64,000 bases of DNA from the NCBI GenBank assembly GCA_039820545.1, contig JBCBPW010000008.1, forward strand, positions 1-64,000, given 5' to 3'. This DNA comes from JALEFZ01 sp039820545. Lineage in GTDB: Bacteria > Bacteroidota > Bacteroidia > J057. This document shows, piece by piece, positions 36,901 through 45,664 of the stretch; the stretch's first letter is position 1; each line of letters opens with the position of its first letter. The notes under the pieces were generated by a model that was not told the origin of the DNA, did no database searches, and worked only from the letters and a program-made list of their open reading frames with translations. The position numbers and the translations under genes are program-made.

Positions 36901-38184
36901 GAGAAGCAAAGCCGCTGTAGCAGTGACGAGAGGAGCTGATAAGCTGGTCCCCTGGGTACGTGTAAAGTATGTCACCTGTCCTGTTGAAGAGGTATCCATC
37001 ACAGTCGTCGTGAGGATATCAGCTCCTGGTGCACAGAGGTCTACTGTCACACCGAAGCTGCTCAGGGGCCATAGCGATTCAAAGCCTGACGAGAGGTCCG
37101 CTGTAGAAGCCGAAACAGAAATCACTTCATTGTATCCTGAGGGATAATGCAGCTCATCTCCTGTCCCATTACCCGCAGAGCTGACCATGATGACACCTTT
37201 CTTGTAAGCATACTGGATCGCCTCGTGCATGATATTGGAAGCGTAGACATCTCCAAAGCTGAAGTTCAATACTTGTATCCCATTGTCTGTTGCATAAATG
37301 ATCGCGCGTGCAATGTCATCATCTTCTCCTCCACCCGAAGCAGCAAAGGCGCGTATCGGTACCAACTTACAGCCATGAGCCAAACCCGCAATCCCAAAGT
37401 CATCATTTGCCTTGGCGCTAATGACCCCTGTTACGACTGTCCCATGTGTATTGTCATCTGTAGGGTCAGGATCTTCTCCCAGATAATCCCCTCCAAAAGG
37501 ACTACGAGGCTGATCGGTAAAGTCATATCCTGCGACATCATCTGTATACCCATTGTTGTCGCCATCCACGCCATCAAAATCTCCTGTCAACCCATTGCGG
37601 ATTTCAGTGCTGGGCCAAGGCTCAAATGTCCCATTGCCGTTGATGTCTTCTAGTGGGTTGATTGCTACCTGCCCCTGGAAATCGGGATGTAGATAGTCAA
37701 GCCCTGTATCCAGTACGCCTACTTTGACTTGGGGGCTTCCCCTCTCGATATCCCATGCCTCAAAAGCTTTCACATAAGACAGGTACCACTGCCCATTGAG
37801 TGAGTCGTCATTGGGGATGTATTCGATCGCATCTAATTGAAATGACTGGCTCTCTTCCACAAACTCAAACTGGCCACTCGCCTGCAATGTCCTTATAACC
37901 TGCTGTGGATCTGAGGTATCGAACTTTAGGGTAAATACATTTTGAATGTCCTCAGTATGGGCTGTCCTGACAGCAGGAATAGAACTCCTAAACGTCACGG
38001 GAATCTCGGGCGGCCTTGATAAGCCACGCTGTGCAATGGGTATATTTATCGATACCTCTGATTGTGAGAACAAATAATCCCTCAAACTCCCTGCACCACT
38101 TTTTACCTTGACATTGATCTCTACCTGCCCCCAAATAGGAGCCCAAAACAGAAGCAAACAGCCCAATAAATAAAATTTCTTCAT
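33913..38184 (-). CDS. T9SS-exported subtilisin-like peptidase
   Basis: 1423 residues from ATG 38184, where a signal peptide begins (MKKFYLLGCLLLFWAPIWGQ). Peptidase S8 domain about 140-470 with Asp in VGVLDTGLDYLHPDF, His in DDNTHGTVVTGVIS and Ser in TQGTSLSAPLVTA. Then Ig-like segments, a propeller-like array with repeated Asp-rich calcium loops (DFDNDGLKEVV, DTDGDGLLEVF, DFDQDGKREIIFGD) around 680-1000, a fibronectin III-like region, and at the end a type A T9SS sorting domain (VYPNPYQTHE ... GVYLYHVSTEQ). Expected to be exported through T9SS and attached to or released from the surface. The open frame extends to 38313 but that part lacks a signal. Confidence 0.9.
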   Translation of the reverse strand: MKKFYLLGCLLLFWAPIWGQVEINVKVKSGAGSLRDYLFSQSEVSINIPIAQRGLSRPPEIPVTFRSSIPAVRTAHTEDIQNVFTLKFDTSDPQQVIRTLQASGQFEFVEESQSFQLDAIEYIPNDDSLNGQWYLSYVKAFEAWDIERGSPQVKVGVLDTGLDYLHPDFQGQVAINPLEDINGNGTFEPWPSTEIRNGLTGDFDGVDGDNNGYTDDVAGYDFTDQPRSPFGGDYLGEDPDPTDDNTHGTVVTGVISAKANDDFGIAGLAHGCKLVPIRAFAASGGGEDDDIARAIIYATDNGIQVLNFSFGDVYASNIMHEAIQYAYKKGVIMVSSAGNGTGDELHYPSGYNEVISVSASTADLSSGFESLWPLSSFGVTVDLCAPGADILTTTVMDTSSTGQVTYFTRTQGTSLSAPLVTATAALLLSERGPLSPQQIRGILTSTADDISSRGWDHFTGAGRLNAARALQAAGTSVVTITSPVNDRGTADDQVWIMGSVLDPEFLKFHIEYMEGVADTSIWKPIVEDQLYQVREDTLALWDLSGLPTGDYTLRIRLEKTDGFTQEDRIRFVRDTTAPNVEWIRAVPAWDNDTRKLLLVFRSDDRGQHIIKYRRSGGGPWASWPYDQRARNAHIILGPDVIPPGDYEFYIETTNEAGLVGSSEIRSLSFQSTSISQFLLQPKSYGLPIGRFLPETYDFDNDGLKEVVINEYDQGLNFGKLKFYEFVGNFFVRVDSIDFKPILIPKDVDDTDGDGLLEVFCSVNDSAYLIEQPGPNNFPSEIIYRNEGNGLFAASVDDTDGDPQPELLLKDSKDYYILDGSEYEEQIVLEDISGDYMGSIAPRVLVDDFDQDGKREIIFGDFDGDLIVYENEGNTYNTTFIDSTDLTKSGVYLTSGNFAGGEEKEIFVAVHTSGLRNGDFEYDAPHWWLRIFRATADNTFEVIWEDFLYDIDFEQYNAASAGNLDEDPYDELVFTTYPRTYVIDYNVTRQQFSPIWFYFGSLATHHIIEDFDGNGIAEIGLGRIDSTIFFEWQLAYKGPLPVEQLDGQVNGPTEVKISWPVPANASSYEIWRVKDPINNEIASVISGFVGNQLVDANLEPEVPYLYVLKSENPGLSPSLSPFGNAVILTPHSRPRLDSVRAIARDQVAVWFSEPVSAIPEDKTRFILDGEQNPIAITGSGDRNQKLLLSFAGELEVGLHTLVVDTTFEDDRDAFLDPDFDRGDFVYDESISDCLILSQWEIVSDKVARMTFNRKLEESIALDTSNYQIGPVGYIEAIAWADEAQDAIEVTIGEAKLGALGYPISITAEVCAIDGTCTCDEGNTATFSSFKADLSEVYVYPNPYQTHEVFEGVRFANLTQTADIRVLTVSGRLVTELEETDGDGGLQWDLRDQGGQRIKPGVYLYHVSTEQEGIKPFIGTFTVVE

Positions 38185-38273
38185 GCGAATACATTGAACT
38201 TCGAAACGGAATCTACGAAGCGCACATTCAAGGAAAAAGGCAAAAGAGAGGAATTGTATGTAGGGAAATGCAG

Positions 38274-38311
38274 AAAAAAGAAGAGGAATACACAAGTAAC
38301 ATGTGTATTCC
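38274..38311 (-). terminator. rho-independent terminator
   Basis: On the minus strand, a perfect 10-base stem GGAATACACA/TGTGTATTCC followed by TCTTCTTTTTT, 29 bases after the stop of the barrel gene at 38340. Confidence 0.75.
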
Positions 38312-38339
38312 ACCTCAAAATAATTATCGTATGATGGGA

Positions 38340-39071
38340 TTAGAATGTATATCCCAAAGTCAAAACAGATCGAATAATAGGAAAAATCGATCCTCCCAAT
38401 GGAATAGAGAAATCTTGCTGAATATCGTTGGAATCGATTTGGTAGTTGATTCCCTGCGCAGCTAATTCTGCATTGATGGAGTTAATGGCATCATTTACCT
38501 CTTGCACATCCAGATTATTCAATTCTCCATTGAAGTTGGTACCTGTAAACGATAGTCCTCCTCCAAAGTGGTAGTCAATGGTAAAACCGCCGCCAAGTAC
38601 CTTTTGAAAGCCGACATCGATTCCGCCACCGCCACCGAGGAAACGCAGGCTCAAATCGGCATCACCTTGGGACGTACCACTGGTCCCCTGTACATTGGTG
38701 CTGATGGCCTGCTGTGCCACACGGACAAACCCTCCTAAATAAAAACCACTAGGCGCCTCTCCCGCAAAGAAGTAACGAATCTCTGGCGTGATCTTAAAGC
38801 CTGCCAATCTCAAGGCGTCTAGCGTAAAGTTAGGATCATCAGGATTTAACGTAAGGGTATTAAATACGCCAACACCTGTTCCAGGAAGAGATCCTTGTAC
38901 ATTGAGTCCTATGACCAATGATTCACCAAGGACACGATCGTACTCCAGTTCCAGAACATTAAAAGTAAACAGCTTGATGGGGTTGATGCTGATGGTACTC
39001 TTCTGTCCAAATGAGGGGAGTGTACATAAAAGGGCGAGAATGATTCCGAAGAATCGAAAATTCATGTTCAT
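38340..39071 (-). CDS. outer-membrane beta-barrel protein
   Basis: 243 residues with signal peptide (MNMNFRFFGIILALLCTLPSFG). Strand-like alternation throughout, Gly-rich turns (FLGGGGGIDVG), and a final strand ending in LTLGYTF with terminal Phe. It resembles the general DUF3575-type or OMP_b-brl barrels of Bacteroidota; no specific function. Own terminator downstream; the subtilase gene follows after it as a separate unit. Confidence 0.75.
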   Translation of the reverse strand: MNMNFRFFGIILALLCTLPSFGQKSTISINPIKLFTFNVLELEYDRVLGESLVIGLNVQGSLPGTGVGVFNTLTLNPDDPNFTLDALRLAGFKITPEIRYFFAGEAPSGFYLGGFVRVAQQAISTNVQGTSGTSQGDADLSLRFLGGGGGIDVGFQKVLGGGFTIDYHFGGGLSFTGTNFNGELNNLDVQEVNDAINSINAELAAQGINYQIDSNDIQQDFSIPLGGSIFPIIRSVLTLGYTF

Positions 39072-39229
39072 ATGTTTGTGTATTTATGTGAAAAAGTGAA
39101 TACTCAGCAAAGCAAGATTGGGGAAAGGAATATTAGTTTAATACATTTTTGTATTTATTTGCCTGAGCTGGTTCGAATTAATAAACCACTGAGATCATTT
39201 CCCAACATTAGCCAAATTTTTTACTACTC

Positions 39230-40486
39230 ATGAGTATGATATATGCTGTGGCAGAGCGTTTTATGCGATATGTACAAATTGACACGCAATCGGACGCAAG
39301 TTCTTCAACCTTTCCTTCTACGGAAAAGCAAAAAAACCTTAGTAGGCTGCTTGTTCAGGAGCTTCAGGAAATGGGCATTCAGGATGCAGAGCTAGACGAA
39401 TATGGCTACGTATATGCCACGATTCCATCCAATGTCGATACTCCTGTACCCACGATTTGCTTTTGCGCTCATGTAGACACCAGTCCAGATGTAAGCGGAG
39501 AAAATGTAAAGCCTCTTCTTCATCAAAACTATCAGGGCCAAGCGATCACGCTTCCTGATGATCCTTCCATTGTGTTAACGACGGAGGCATATCCTGCGTT
39601 GGGTGGCAAGCATGGAGAAGACATCATTACAGCAAGTGGAAAGACGCTTTTGGGAGCAGATGACAAAGCGGGCGTGGCCATCATCATGGATTTAGCCTAT
39701 CAATTGATGCAAAACCCCACCCTTCCACATGGGAATATCCGTATTTTATTTACACCTGATGAAGAGATTGGTCGTGGAGTAGACAAGGTAAATATGGAGA
39801 AATTAGGAGCCGATTTTGGCTATACGCTGGATGGAGGTAGGTTGGGAAGTTTGGAAGACGAAACTTTCTCTGCTGATGGTGTGACACTCACCATCCATGG
39901 GGTAAGTGCACATCCAGGATACGCCAAAGGAAAAATGGAAAATGCCCTTAGAATAGCGGGCAGTATCCTGGCTGCTCTACCCTCTGATCATCTGACCCCC
40001 GAGACGACTGAAGGAAAGGAAGGTTTTATCCATCCTGTAGAAATCTCAGGTGTAGCAGAAAGGGCGCAAATATCTTTTATCATACGAGATTTCGTCACAG
40101 AGAAACTGAGTCAGCACGAAAGTACACTCAAAGATATCGTAGAGGGAGTCATGATTGCTTATCCAGGTTCATGGTATGCCCTGGAAATCGAAGAGCAGTA
40201 CCGCAATATGAAAACGATTCTGGACCAGCATCCCGAAGTTGTACAGTATGCCGCAGAGGCAATTGAAGAAGCAGGGTTAGTTCTTCACAAAGGCTCTATC
40301 CGCGGTGGAACAGATGGTTCTCGTCTATCATTTATGGGATTGCCTTGTCCCAACATATTCGCAGGAGAGCAAGCCATTCACTCAAAATATGAGTGGGTAT
40401 CTGTACAGGATATGGAGCGCGCGGTCAAGGTCTTGATCAAACTCAGCGAAAAATGGGCTGAATCCTCTAATCCATCGGAAGAATAG
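39230..40486 (+). CDS. pepT: peptidase T
   Basis: 418 residues. Aminotripeptidase of the M20 family, cutting the N-terminal residue from tripeptides in the cytosol with two zinc ions. Motifs: CFCAHVDTSPDVSG (first His and catalytic Asp), LGADDKAGVAII (bridging Asp), FTPDEEIGRGVDK (catalytic Glu pair), and GGTDGSRLSFMGLPCPNIFAG. The lid domain segment SAHPGYAKGKMENALRIAG fits PepT. ATG at 39230 or the in-frame ATG at 39236 can be the start. Confidence 0.93.
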   Translation: MSMIYAVAERFMRYVQIDTQSDASSSTFPSTEKQKNLSRLLVQELQEMGIQDAELDEYGYVYATIPSNVDTPVPTICFCAHVDTSPDVSGENVKPLLHQNYQGQAITLPDDPSIVLTTEAYPALGGKHGEDIITASGKTLLGADDKAGVAIIMDLAYQLMQNPTLPHGNIRILFTPDEEIGRGVDKVNMEKLGADFGYTLDGGRLGSLEDETFSADGVTLTIHGVSAHPGYAKGKMENALRIAGSILAALPSDHLTPETTEGKEGFIHPVEISGVAERAQISFIIRDFVTEKLSQHESTLKDIVEGVMIAYPGSWYALEIEEQYRNMKTILDQHPEVVQYAAEAIEEAGLVLHKGSIRGGTDGSRLSFMGLPCPNIFAGEQAIHSKYEWVSVQDMERAVKVLIKLSEKWAESSNPSEE

Positions 40487-40618
40487 GCCAGAAGAAATTT
40501 ACCCATGATGGCGTTTGTCCGACATCATCCCTCTTACATATTCCTGTCCTTAGCATAAAATTCAGGGGATTATCTCACTTTCACTCACATTTCTGACATC
40601 TTACTTAACACGACAGAT

Positions 40619-42676
40619 ATGTCTCAAGTAGCTTCATCTACCATTCATCAACAGATCGCAAATAATATCCGCGTGCTTTCCGCAGCCATGGTTGAAAAAG
40701 CCAAGTCAGGTCACCCTGGCGGAGCTATGGGGGGAGCTGATTTCATTTCCATTCTCTTCAGTGAGTTTATGGTTTACGACCCTTCGGATGCGACATGGCC
40801 ATTCCGCGACCGTTTCTTCCTCGATCCTGGTCATATGTCTCCTATGTTGTACTCGACCCTTCACCTACTGGGTCACTTCTCCCAGGAAGACATCGAGCAA
40901 TTTCGTCAATGGGGCAGTCCTACCCCTGGTCACCCAGAGCGCGACCTGGCACGTGGCATCGAAAATACTTCAGGTCCTCTCGGTCAAGGTCATACCTTTG
41001 GGATAGGATCTGCCATCGCCGAGCGTTTCCTCGTGCATCGTTTTGGAGACTGGATGATGCATAGGACGTTCATCTATATTTCCGATGGCGGGATACAAGA
41101 GGAGATTGCGCATAGTGCTGCTCGCACGGCAGGCTTCCTAGGGTTAGGTCAGATTGTGATGTTCTACGATTCCAATGACATCCAGCTTTCTTCAGAAGTA
41201 GGAGATGTCATGAGTGAAGATACAGGAAAAAAATATGAGGCGATGGGCTGGCATGTGATGACCATCGATGGAAATGATCATGACCTGATTCGCCAAGCGC
41301 TTCAAGCAGGGGTAGATGAGACAGATCGTCCTACGCTGATCATCGGAAAAACGATCATGGGTAAAGGAGCCATCACAGATGAAGGGGGAAGCTTTGAAAA
41401 GAAAGTCTCTACTCACGGCCAACCACTCAGCAAGGCTGGGGCTTCTTTCGGAAAGACCATTGAGGCTTTAGGTGGAAATCCCGCACAACCCTTTGATACT
41501 TTTCCTGCGGTCAGTGAATACTTCGAAAATCTCAAGACGACGCTACAGGCTCAAGTAGCTGAGCGAAAGGCAGGATATGAGACATGGAAAAAAGCAAATC
41601 CTGCGCTTTCGGATAAGCTAGACTTCTTCCTCTCTGGGCAGACACCTGATATCGATTGGGCAAGCATCGCACAAAAGGACAACATCGCTACACGAAATGC
41701 ATCGGGTACGGTGCTGAGTCATTTTGCAGACCATGTAGAAAATATGATTGTCGCTTCTGCAGATCTTTCGGAGAGTGACAAAACCAATGCATTCCTCGAA
41801 AAGACCACTTCGTTTAAGCGCCATGACTTCTCGGGCTCATTTTTACAGGCAGGGGTTTCTGAACTTACCATGGCTGCGCTTTGTACAGGGATGGCTTTAC
41901 ACGGAGGTGTGATTCCCGTATGTGCGACCTTCTTTGTCTTCTCCGACTTTATGAAGCCTACGCTTCGATTGGCTGCCCTGATGGAGCAACCTGTAAAGTT
42001 TATCTATACCCACGATGCTTTCCGCGTAGGTGAAGACGGTCCCACTCACCAACCCATCGAGCAAGAAGCGCAGATCCGCCTGCTGGAGCAACTCCACAAC
42101 CACCACGGCAAGCGTGGCTTCCTTGTCTTACGTCCCGCAGACGCTCAAGAGACAACCGTGGCTTGGAAGATGGCCATGGAAAATACCCATGCGCCGACAG
42201 CTTTGATTTTCTCCCGTCAAAATATCCAGAACCTACCTGTAGCCGAAGGAAGTACGCCTTATGAATCGGCCCTACAAGCAGAAAAGGGAGCCTACATCGT
42301 GGAAGATACAGAGGGCACACCCGATATCATCTTGGTAGCCAATGGATCAGAAGTGGCTACCTTGGTAGAAGGAGCCAAGAAGATCCGCGCAGATCACAAC
42401 TTGAAGGTACGGATAGTATCCGCGATCTCTGAAGGGAGATTCAGGGATCAAGACAAAGATTACCAACGATCTGTTCTACCACCAAGTGTGCCTACCTTAG
42501 GCATGACAGCAGGACTTCCCTCGACTTTGCAGGGACTCGTAGGACCTTTAGGTGAGGTAATTGGGATGACACACTTTGGGTATTCTGCCCCTTACAAGGT
42601 GCTGGATGAGAAGTTTGGTTATACTGCAGAAAATGTGGCCCAACGTGCTGAGGCTTTTCTGGCTGCCTTGAAGTAG
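40619..42676 (+). CDS. tkt: transketolase
   Basis: 685 residues, full-length single-chain enzyme of the pentose phosphate pathway, using thiamine diphosphate. N-terminal KAKSGHPGGAMGGADF and GPLGQGHTFGIGSAIAER are typical. The diphosphate/metal motif reads YISDGGIQEEI with YDSNDIQLSS, so the usual GDG is SDG, while the Asp and the Asn metal ligands are kept. The Pyr domain has RKGFLVLRPADAQET-like and THDAFRVGEDGPTHQPIEQ (conserved). The C-terminal domain carries GMTHFGYSAPYKVLDEKFG. It is followed by a strong terminator shared with the OmpA gene. Confidence 0.92.
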   Translation: MSQVASSTIHQQIANNIRVLSAAMVEKAKSGHPGGAMGGADFISILFSEFMVYDPSDATWPFRDRFFLDPGHMSPMLYSTLHLLGHFSQEDIEQFRQWGSPTPGHPERDLARGIENTSGPLGQGHTFGIGSAIAERFLVHRFGDWMMHRTFIYISDGGIQEEIAHSAARTAGFLGLGQIVMFYDSNDIQLSSEVGDVMSEDTGKKYEAMGWHVMTIDGNDHDLIRQALQAGVDETDRPTLIIGKTIMGKGAITDEGGSFEKKVSTHGQPLSKAGASFGKTIEALGGNPAQPFDTFPAVSEYFENLKTTLQAQVAERKAGYETWKKANPALSDKLDFFLSGQTPDIDWASIAQKDNIATRNASGTVLSHFADHVENMIVASADLSESDKTNAFLEKTTSFKRHDFSGSFLQAGVSELTMAALCTGMALHGGVIPVCATFFVFSDFMKPTLRLAALMEQPVKFIYTHDAFRVGEDGPTHQPIEQEAQIRLLEQLHNHHGKRGFLVLRPADAQETTVAWKMAMENTHAPTALIFSRQNIQNLPVAEGSTPYESALQAEKGAYIVEDTEGTPDIILVANGSEVATLVEGAKKIRADHNLKVRIVSAISEGRFRDQDKDYQRSVLPPSVPTLGMTAGLPSTLQGLVGPLGEVIGMTHFGYSAPYKVLDEKFGYTAENVAQRAEAFLAALK

Positions 42677-42721
42677 GATCTCTAAGACCCTATTTGAAAC
42701 CAAAAGTCTAGCAATAAAATT

Positions 42722-42749
42722 AGCCCAGGGGTATACCCTGGGCTCTTTT
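42722..42749. terminator. bidirectional terminator
   Basis: Perfect stem AGCCCAGGG/CCCTGGGCT with loop GTATA; plus-side tail CTTTTC, minus-side tail AATTTTATT. It lies between convergent tkt and the OmpA-family gene and can serve both. Confidence 0.8.
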
Positions 42750-42775
42750 CATACAATCAGTCTCTACATTCGATA

Positions 42776-44539
42776 TTATTGTTGTACACACTCAAACTCT
42801 ACACGACGGTTGACATAGTGCAAAGGCTCGAGAGATTTATTTGAGTGATTATCAGGCAACTTCTCAATCAAGTTTGAACCTTCACCCTTGTAATCCATAT
42901 CAAATCTATTGCGGTTAATTCCATAGGTGTTGACAAGGAAGTCCACAGCATTGTTTACGCGGCGCTTGGATAGATCCTGGTTATAAGCATCTGTGTTACG
43001 TACATCTGTGTGTCCGATCGCACGTACCTTTACATCAGGATTGCTCTTCATCACTTGAGCGATGTAGTATAGCTCAGGATAAAATTCAGGCTTGATGATG
43101 TCCTTATCTAGATCAAAGTGGATGATGGGCAATAGGCAAGGCGTCTCAGCTACGGTATTTGATGTATTATCTGGAAGGATAATCGCCACACCCTTGTTGT
43201 CATAGTAGTGACCTGGAGGCGAATTGGGCTCCTTGTCTATACAGTCTGGTGTACCATCATTGTCCTCATCGATCATGACACCATTGTTATCTACTGGACA
43301 GCCTTTGAAAGAGAAAGGCTCGTCGTCTTCAATGTCTGGGTATCCGTCGCCGTCGCTATCGAGTGTACGACCTTGTCCATCTACAGGTGTATTTTCGGGT
43401 GTATCAGGCTCTTTGTCATACAAGTCAGGTACACCGTCATTGTCTGTATCGTCGGTTAGTTTCTGTACAATCTGTCGAGACTCTTGCGCCGCACTATACA
43501 CTTCATTCAATGGGTTGCTCCACCAAAGGCCATCTTCACCAGGTCCAAGACGTACATGAATACCCAAGGAGGTCAAGTTATAGCTATCAAAGTCACGTGT
43601 AAGAGAGGTTACAGAAAATGGGAAATCCGTTCCGAAGTCTCCTCCGACTTCCTGCCATCTTTGACCATCGAGCAAGTCGTCATTGGCCCATGAGATGCGG
43701 TGCTCCAATTCGAGCTCGATGCGACGTGTCAGGCGGAAACGCAAGCCTACGATACCTGTAACGAGCGGATTCACGACATAGCGATTGCCGCCAATTTCTA
43801 GTCCTTGCTCGTCAGAGTGACCTTCGGCAGGTGTCTCATATGTATCGTCTAGGATACGGTCTAATTCATCCAAACGCATACTACGACCGTCAAGGCCTGT
43901 ACCACTGTTCAAAGCTATTGCAGTAACAGGTCTAAAATCGTAAGGCATATCACCTGCATCCAAGGCATTTACACGTGTCTGGTATCCCATCAAACCGAGA
44001 CCAGCACCTGCATACACATTCCAGCGTGACTGCTCCTTGTAGAAGTTGATGTTGTTCAAGTTGACAAGACCTTGGATAGATGCGTCTCCGTAGGTCATCC
44101 TAAAGTTGTAATATACATTAGGCACATTCAATGCCGCTCCTGTAATGGCGTTGATACGGTCAGGATAATACGCGGCATCCCATGGATTTCCTGCGTGATT
44201 CTTGTATCCATTGGTCGGCTGGTAATTCAAACCAAACGCTTGTCCATATCCGAGTTGAAAGCGGAATGAAAAAGCGTGCCCCATGGCTTTTCTGATATCG
44301 ATACCTAAACCGTAACCAGGCTGGGCCTTCACATCACCTGCGATGTAGGCAAGACCTCCCTTGATGCCAACAGACCAGTTGTTTCGAGGTTGTGGTGGGA
44401 AAAGGTAATCCCCATCCTCATACTGTTCTAATTGTTCTAAATCTTTCTTACGGTATTTGTTTGAGTCGTCCTGTGCATAGCTCGTGGCTACCACAGAGCA
44501 AAGGACCAAAAGCAGCAACAGTTGGCGTAAATGTCTCAT
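42776..44539 (-). CDS. OmpA-family outer-membrane protein
   Basis: 587 residues with a signal peptide (MRHLRQLLLLLVLCSVVATSYA). An N-terminal barrel region up to about 355 (with SVGIKGGLAYIAGDV) is followed by thrombospondin type 3-like calcium repeats (DTDNDGVPDLYDKEPDTP, DSDGDGYPDIEDDEP, DEDNDGTPDCIDKEPN) and a C-terminal OmpA domain (about 465-587) with VRAIGHTDVRNTDAYNQDLSKRR, which binds peptidoglycan. Anchors the outer membrane to the wall. Convergent with transketolase. Confidence 0.9.
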   Translation of the reverse strand: MRHLRQLLLLLVLCSVVATSYAQDDSNKYRKKDLEQLEQYEDGDYLFPPQPRNNWSVGIKGGLAYIAGDVKAQPGYGLGIDIRKAMGHAFSFRFQLGYGQAFGLNYQPTNGYKNHAGNPWDAAYYPDRINAITGAALNVPNVYYNFRMTYGDASIQGLVNLNNINFYKEQSRWNVYAGAGLGLMGYQTRVNALDAGDMPYDFRPVTAIALNSGTGLDGRSMRLDELDRILDDTYETPAEGHSDEQGLEIGGNRYVVNPLVTGIVGLRFRLTRRIELELEHRISWANDDLLDGQRWQEVGGDFGTDFPFSVTSLTRDFDSYNLTSLGIHVRLGPGEDGLWWSNPLNEVYSAAQESRQIVQKLTDDTDNDGVPDLYDKEPDTPENTPVDGQGRTLDSDGDGYPDIEDDEPFSFKGCPVDNNGVMIDEDNDGTPDCIDKEPNSPPGHYYDNKGVAIILPDNTSNTVAETPCLLPIIHFDLDKDIIKPEFYPELYYIAQVMKSNPDVKVRAIGHTDVRNTDAYNQDLSKRRVNNAVDFLVNTYGINRNRFDMDYKGEGSNLIEKLPDNHSNKSLEPLHYVNRRVEFECVQQ

Positions 44540-45086
44540 ATACTTCCTTCCGGTTAAAAATAATCGAATGTTGTGACTGAAATCGTGAGAGAACGAGAAA
44601 AAGGGTGGATTATATGGTGTAAAATGATAATCTCGTATGTAAAAAAATAAGATATTACTTTCCCTCTTTTCAGACCCTAAGCTAGAAATATTTAAAAGCA
44701 GATAATACCATATGTTAGCAATTTCTGAAAAATGTACCTTCGGTCAATCGCCTTATCTGCCCTCTTTATCCCCTTTAAATCATTTCTGAAGAAAGATTTA
44801 ACCTAAGTCTTGCTAGAAAGTACAATAGAGAGTGAAAGTAAAAGAACGTAGAAGTGAGTTTTGGAGTCCAATAAATAAAACTAAGAACCAGTATTATTTA
44901 TTGTGCCCTATATTTCGTTATACTAAAGCTAATAACCATCATTTCATAACTGTACACAAGGTACGGGCATAGAACGGAAGGAATGCACCACTGAATGGTA
45001 AGAAACCACCCTAGAATGGTCGATTATTATCGCCCTAATTCTGGAGGTTTAACACGTAAGATCGGAACGTACAAGGAAGGAAAGGG
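44540..45086. other. intergenic region
   Basis: 547 bases, AT-rich, between the OmpA start and tRNA-Cys. No ORF, strong hairpin or clear promoter box was recognised. It should hold the OmpA promoter. Confidence 0.4.
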
Positions 45087-45157
45087 AGGCGACGAGCGGA
45101 ATCGAACCGCTGTAGGAGGTTTTGCAGACCTCTGCCTAGCCACTCGGCCACGTCGCC
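45087..45157 (-). tRNA. tRNA-Cys (anticodon GCA)
   Basis: 71 bases on the minus strand. Acceptor stem GGCGACG/CGTCGCC with discriminator U, typical of Cys. The anticodon loop CTGCAAA gives GCA, with stem AGGTC... paired in AGGTCTGCAAAACCT. The T arm has GGTTCGATTCC. CCA is not encoded. Confidence 0.95.
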
Positions 45158-45280
45158 TTTTTACTTGATGAGTGCGGGGCTACAATATTAGAGAATCTTT
45201 CATTGACATCCAATATCTATTCCCATATATGAATCTATTCCTACATCATACAAAGGCTACGAACACGCGTTCTCTCTTTT

Positions 45281-45661
45281 TTATGACTTTGTGCGAAAAG
45301 TAGTCTCTACATAGGTCTGTGCACATCGATCCATCGCCCAAGGCTGAATTTTACGCACTCGGACTTTGGCCTCTACGACCTGCGGATAGCCCCTTAGAAT
45401 TTCTTGCCCCATTTTATCGGCTAGATGCTCCAGTAGCTGTACGGGTTGATCCATCACATGGAGGACAATCTTGTACACCCCAAAATAATCCACTGTGTCT
45501 CCTAAGTCATCAGACTGAGCGGCGGCTCTTATATCTGCTTTTAGATAAATATCTACCACGTAGGGATTGCCGTGTGTGCGCTCATTTTTGTATACCCCGT
45601 GATAGGCGTGGACCTCGATGCCCTCTAGCGCAATCACACTTAACTTTTTTGCTTCCATCAA
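45281..45661 (-). CDS. folB: dihydroneopterin aldolase
   Basis: 126 residues. Converts dihydroneopterin to 6-hydroxymethyl-dihydropterin in folate synthesis. Characteristic features are VHAYHGVYKNERTHGNPYVVDIYL, the DTVDYFGVYKIV region and LLEHLADKMGQEIL with the conserved Glu. Last gene of folP-cdaA-folB; three bases separate it from cdaA. Confidence 0.9.
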   Translation of the reverse strand: MMEAKKLSVIALEGIEVHAYHGVYKNERTHGNPYVVDIYLKADIRAAAQSDDLGDTVDYFGVYKIVLHVMDQPVQLLEHLADKMGQEILRGYPQVVEAKVRVRKIQPWAMDRCAQTYVETTFRTKS

Positions 45662-45664
45662 TGC

